NCBI GenBank assembly: GCA_033239125.1
Contig: BSWB01000001.1
Coordinates: 61,609,416-61,673,415, forward strand
Length of the DNA stretch: 64,000 nucleotides
Direction of reading: 5' to 3'
From: Fagopyrum homotropicum
Taxonomy: Eukaryota > Streptophyta > Magnoliopsida > Caryophyllales > Polygonaceae
Shown here piece after piece: positions 59,703 to 64,000 of the stretch (positions are counted from its first letter, which is position 1; every line of letters starts with the position of its first letter). The notes below the pieces were generated by a model that did no database searches, was not told where the DNA came from, and saw nothing but the letters and a program-made list of their open reading frames with translations. Position numbers and translations under genes: made by a program.

Positions 59703-60473
59703 CCTCATAAGTTTTATGAGCAACCTCCTCAAGTGCAACCTCCACAACAACCATCCGAGGACCGGACACAAATGATGCTGGAAAAGATATTAAAAGTGAT
59801 AGACAAGGTGGAAGACGGCCTGAAGTCTATTTCTGAATCTTATAAATCCATGGAAAATCATCTATCCAACGAGGAAGAACTCCAACTTTTGAGCATTCCT
59901 CCTATCGAACCCGATGTTCCTCCACAAGTTCTTGAAGAAAAAGAAGAGGAAGAAGTGGAGAACCTTGGCCAAATTACTGAAATTGTGGCCAAGGTTGAAG
60001 AGGATCCAGCTGAGTTGGGAGATATTTCATGTGTGGATCATCATCCCAACATGAAACTTGTCCCAAGCCTTGAAGAACTTTACAAGGTAGATTCTCTTGC
60101 TTCATTTGAAATTCCTATTAAAATTTCTAATTTTTTCAGGAATGCACGGGAGAGTTGGAGGTCTTTTCCAAAAGAACCTCATAAGGTGAAGATAAAACCT
60201 CCATTAAAATGGCTGAAAGTCGCTGCTCCTTGGACTACAAAGACAAAAGTTGGCAAGCGCTTCGACGCCAATGCCAATAAGTGTTTCTTGTTCAAGTATG
60301 GGGTCATTCACATGACGAAGACCATATATCATCCCCAAGCTGGAGATGGGGAAGCTAAGAGGATTCATGAGAAGCTTATTTCTAGATCCCGGAAAGGATG
60401 GGATGCAAGGATTGATGATTTTCCATCGAAGTATAGGAAAGCTAGAAAGATTCCGGTGAGAATTAAACTGTAA
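59703..60473 (+). pseudogene. Remainder of the D ORF: gag-linker-like start and integrase-like end
   Basis: 256 codons without a stop, in phase with 47663-47839. The first part is Pro/Gln-rich and then helical (MMLEKILKVIDKVEDGLKS), like the gag C-terminal linker of Ty3/gypsy elements. An acidic Glu stretch follows. The last 80 residues resemble the C-terminal half of an Athila-type integrase core (KYGVIHMTKTIYHPQ, then GE and SRSRKGWDARIDDF). Capsid, protease, RT and RNase H are absent. D is therefore a deletion derivative or a non-autonomous family with its own short fusion protein. It is listed as a pseudogene because C splits it. Confidence 0.65.
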
Positions 60474-62408
60474 AAGCTTGTACATGGGAGATCTTACAAT
60501 TTGCCGGTAAAATTAAGAACCGGAACCTTCTTGGAAGAGCTCTATTGTGGATTTGAAGAGCAATCCAAGATGTTCAAGGTACATTGAGTCATCTATGGAG
60601 ATAGGTCCAACTAGCGACGTTAAACCAAGCGCTTCTTGGGAGGCAACCCAAGGTAATGCATCTTTTTCCCTTTTTCTTTTTCTTAGAATAGTTTAGCATA
60701 GTTTGCTTTGTTTTTGTTTTTCCTCGATGTGCTCTCGGTTTGTTTGTGTCATGGATCGCGGGGAACTAGGTATACTCTTAAGGAATTGATGGAAAAAGGC
60801 GATATAAGTGTGCCTAAGGACGTTTTCAAGGAACAAAAGGCAAGAATCGACTTACCAAAAGAAGATCGGTCGATTCAAGCTTCAAAGCAAGTCGATTTTT
60901 GGCAATAGAGAGAAAAATCGACCCCCTCAGAAAAAAAAAATCGGTCGATTTTTTGCCTTAGTGAGCAAAAATAGAAGAAAATCGGGCCGATGAAAAAATC
61001 GGGCAAAAAAACTCAACCGATTTTTTGAAGTCTAGTCGATTTTTTTCAAAAAAAATATTTGTACGAAAATTTTTTTGGCCGAAAGACGTTCCCCTTCTTC
61101 ATTCTTCGACACCGATTGAAGTATTCAGAGTTCCCTATTGAGCTTATATAGATTTCCACCACCACCGCCCGATTGATGATTCGCCATCTTATATTTGTGA
61201 GTATCCTTTTCCGCCTTTTCTTTTCTTCACATTGGGGACAATGTGAGTTTTAAGTATGGGTGGAGGTATTTGCAATACCATTTGCATGTTTTTTGTCTTG
61301 CATTTTTTTGATTTTGAAAATTTTGAAAAATTTTAAAATTTTTTGTGCTTCTAGGATGGATATGATCTCTATGATGATAATTGTTTTGTAGAATAGCTAT
61401 GATGATTTTGATATGCTTGAATTGATTTATGACATATGTGGAGTTTGAATACTTTGTTAGAATTTCATGCATGTTTGATAATTTGCTTTCATTCTAAATC
61501 ATGTTGAGTATTAAAGGTTGAAACCGCACGATAAGTTCTTACACTTCTTATTGATATGATTAAGGTGCCTCGATTTTTCTTGCATCTTCTTTGTTCATTC
61601 AGCCCCTCAATGTAAATTTTTGCCTCCTTTACCTATCCGGGAATTAGGAAGAGTGTAAATTTTGGCATTTTTTATGTGGGAGGGCCATGAAAGAAAAAAT
61701 TGTGCATTCAAAGTATAGAAAATAGGTTAGGGGAAGTTAATCATGATGATGAGCAACTCGGCACCATTCACATAGCCGGGTGTTTGTGTTTTGCCAAAGT
61801 CAGATTTTACGATATTCCTAACGGATTATGGTATGTGCATCAAAGGTTTGAGGCATCTCGAAATTGAGAATCGCTGATCTCCTAGGCTTCGGTTTTTGTG
61901 CACCGATGTCCATACTTCCAAAAGTAAAGTCGAAAAATTATGTGCAAAAAGTCTAGAGCAAAGCTCTAAGTTGGTGGTTAGTTCAAATGGTGAAAACAAA
62001 AGAGTTTGTGTTGTTCCTTCTTCCCGGATTCATACATCACATTCCTTTACAAGTTTCCCACCTTTTCCTTATTCTTGGCCTTACTTGAAAGTCCATGAGA
62101 TCATATGAATGTTATTTGACTTGGTGATCTAAATTGAAGTTTCACATGCTTGATTTTGACAATGCTTGAAGGTTATGATGTTTGTCTTGAAGTTTAGGCA
62201 AGGTATGACGTTCCTTTGCTTTGCATATTTTGGTTTATGTGTATGAACTTTTCAAGGACGAATGAAGCAAGGTTTGAGGATGATCTATTGATTAGAAGCA
62301 CATTACCAAAAAGATTGTTTTGTTTTGTTTTGCATTAATATTTCATTCTACCTTATGTTCTAAGCTTTTGAAAACCGGGGACAAGCAAGTGACAAGTATG
62401 GGGTATTT
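60474..62408 (+). other. 3' untranslated region of D
   Basis: Non-coding. Holds the post-ORF block with hairpin 60635-60652, the class-2 word array 60840-61050, CACATTGGGGACAATGTG at 61229-61246, the stem-loop at 61756-61781 and a final GTGACAAGTATGGGGTATT. Blocks near 61620, 61735 and 62380 match A and C although the LTRs differ. Confidence 0.7.
60840..61050. promoter_or_regulatory. Class-2 word array in D
   Basis: Seven or more variants of ATCGACCGAT occur: GATCGGTCGATTC (60863-60875), an A-run followed by ATCGGTCGATTTTTT (ending about 60954), and degenerate ATCGGGCCGAT-like and CAACCGATTTTTT forms. D LTRs use a different word. Confidence 0.6.
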
Positions 62409-62663
62409 TGTTAGCATGAAATATGACTATATTTTAGGCACTTGTTTTAGTTGTTTTTCCCTCTTTTATGTGTACACAGATATGAGTTTGAAACAATTGT
62501 GAGCTTATTCACCCACTTTGTCGATATAGAAATCTACACTAGCTTTGTTTTGTTTATAGGTGAATAAAGGATTGGATTGGAGCAAAAGGTGGAAGGAAAG
62601 GAGTATTTGATCATGCTTGATGGCAAAGAGATGCTTTGGAGAAGCTAAGGTAGGAGCATGAGT
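62409..62663 (+). repeat. Truncated 3' LTR of D
   Basis: The first 255 bp match the D 5' LTR (TGTTAGCATGAAATATGAC...). The sequence then switches without a gap to the E LTR at GTGAATGACC. About 1.4 kb of the D LTR is missing. Confidence 0.9.
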
Positions 62664-63146
62664 GAATGACCATTATATTGAGATGATAAAATGGGTAAAT
62701 GTGTGAAAGCATGTTGATGTGTTTATCTTTCCTTGATTGTGATTGTACTTATGCATTACTCTATATATGTGTATGGATAGCTAATGGTTTACTACCATGT
62801 TGTAGATGCCCCACAGGATAGGCATGCTGTTGGGTGATCTAGCATAGTGGCAGGCCGAGGACGTCTCGTACATAGATTATTGTGGGCTTTAGGGTTTGTT
62901 TAACTTTTCCCTCCTGCGTGAGGATGATCTTTTGTTACCTCCTGTGTGAGGGTGTTGGTTTATATACTCGGCTATGTTGTCTTACCTTTTGGTTGTACAG
63001 TTTTTATAGTTTTATGTATTTGTTTTTATATCTGTCAGTGCCATGTTGTAAGGTCTAATGAACTCTTTGTCAGGCTAGGGTCAGGATCCATTGTGAGATC
63101 CTAGCCTAATGTGGCACTCCGAGTCTCGCGGATCCGGGGTGTTACA
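62662..63146 (+). repeat. Surviving end of the E 3' LTR
   Basis: 485 bp aligned with 40484-40968, ending GGGGTGTTACA and followed by target duplication CATGA and F gag. The start of this LTR and the end of E pol were deleted together with part of D. Confidence 0.92.
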
Positions 63147-63151
63147 CATGA

Positions 63152-63529
63152 CTATGGGTTTCGACCTCAAGTCATCATTATGATCTGCCAAAGTCAGTTT
63201 GGTGGAATGGAAACGGAATCTCCACATCAACACCTTCAAAACTATGAGATTCTTATGGAGACTTTGAAGCCTCCAACAAGAGCAACCAACAACAACTATA
63301 AGTTGAGACCTTTCTTTTTCCCTTTGAAAGACAAGGCCTTAGCTTGATATCAATCTCTTCCAACTGGAAGAGTTAACACATGAGAGGAGATGACTTCGGA
63401 TTCCTTACCAAGTTCTTTCCACCATTCAAGACGGCGGAGTTGAGAGGTAAAATCAATGTCTTTGCTATGAAACCTAATAAAAGTTTGTTTAAGTCTTGGG
63501 AAAGGTTCAAGGACCTTCTATTGGATTTC
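63152..63529 (+). pseudogene. Continuation of F gag after E
   Basis: It resumes with YGFRPQVIIMICQSQFGG and the capsid-like PHQHLQNYEILMETL and FFFPLKDKALA. Stops replace Trp at about 63346 and 63380, and one extra base near 63400 shifts the frame. It is cut by H after the KSWERFKDLLLD segment. Confidence 0.88.
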
Positions 63530-64000
63530 TGTTCGCTCCAAACGGTGTGTGCAAGCTTTAAATTTATAACCGAGGAAGTATGCTTAAACAAGGATGCGAA
63601 CCCGCAGTGTACGGATCAATTATAGTAAAAGCAAGAATTCCGGGGTGTCGATCTCAGGAACTTAGGTGAAACAAAGCACATAATCGGTTGTCAATATTGC
63701 AAATAACCACAAAAGCGATTAAAACAATCAAAGATGATAATAAGGTCAATAAAGGGGAATATGCAAATTCTAGGGATTAAAGCATCTAGTTGTGGTTCCA
63801 ACTCAAGATCTCAAGATAGGCGGACAAAGCTGAGATTTTGCAAAGGGAAGATGTTACTAAAGTGTGAATAGATTACCGGGTAAGTCTCACTACTCACTAA
63901 TCTCAAACCAAAAGTTCCTATTACCGGGTAAGTCTCAAGGTACTAAGGAAAGGAATTATAATCTCAAACCAACACACCGACTAAGGGAATAGAATCAACC
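63530..64000 (-). repeat. Antisense A-type LTR (element H), runs off the window
   Basis: It begins TGTTCGCTCCAAACGGTGTG, the complement of the A/C LTR end, and shows antisense GAGACTTACCCGGT repeats near 63875 and 63930. It was inserted in F gag; ATTTC (63525-63529) would be the duplicated target. No primer site is visible because the interior would lie to the left only if this were a 5' LTR end, so it is a 3' or solo LTR, or the end of a larger rearrangement. Confidence 0.85.

Noticed and set aside
59673..60473. Host gene encoding a 266-residue protein
   Set aside because: Its first ten residues are C LTR sequence. The rest lies inside D between a primer site and a 3' LTR and has retroelement-like segments.

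Overview
The window is plant repetitive DNA, probably pericentromeric heterochromatin of an angiosperm (likely a eudicot; the species cannot be named from this sequence). I found no host gene. Everything recognisable is LTR retrotransposon: Athila-like Ty3/gypsy elements with tRNA-Asp-type primer sites, and chromovirus-like Ty3/gypsy elements with initiator-Met-type primer sites. Element letters (A-O) are mine.

Left block (1-26.3 kb): the outermost sequence is M, an antisense Athila-like gag-pol relic. It is interrupted by N (a 3.07-kb LTR-like insertion with a clean target duplication) and by K (an LTR whose left part lies outside the window). K is interrupted by B, an antisense Athila-like element. 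B is interrupted by A, a complete 11.3-kb element, and by I, a 2.9-kb chromovirus-type solo LTR. The window opens with the end of a further LTR (L) that cuts B.

Middle block (26.3-36.8 kb): O is an antisense chromovirus RNase H/integrase fragment that hosts J, a full antisense chromovirus with two 2065-bp LTRs and a decayed interior. G is an antisense Athila-like PR-RT relic.

Right block (36.8-64 kb): a nested stack. F (Athila-like) lies in G, E (chromovirus) in F, D (short, non-autonomous) in E, and C (11.9 kb, youngest) in D. H, an antisense A-type LTR, lies in F. Target duplications support A (CTTGA), C (ACCCC), E (CATGA), J (ATCTC) and N (GTCAC). F (GATTG), D (AGAGT) and H (ATTTC) show only one side in this window.

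How the parts work together: A and C belong to one family with the order LTR, tRNA-Asp primer site, gag-PR-RT-RNase H, a second ORF of Athila ORF1 type, then LTR. Both lack integrase at the same point and share one stop codon in the second ORF, so the lineage was probably mobilised in trans. The most unusual signal is a set of short palindromic words arrayed in the LTRs, in the flanks of the second ORF and inside gag-pol. Athila-like elements share a CGRYCG core, but the flanks differ between groups: CCT/AGG in A, C, G and K; AAT/ATT in F, M and the interior of D; CCA/TGG in the LTRs of B and D. The chromoviruses E and J carry a different word, CCGCCCCTGCGG. Within coding DNA the same word is read in three different frames, which points to selection on DNA rather than protein. 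One cluster lies about 20 bp upstream of an internal TATA box ahead of the second ORF. My leading hypothesis is a retrotransposon-specific cis code read by a DNA-binding regulator, possibly comparable in logic to VANC proteins and their motifs in VANDAL transposons.
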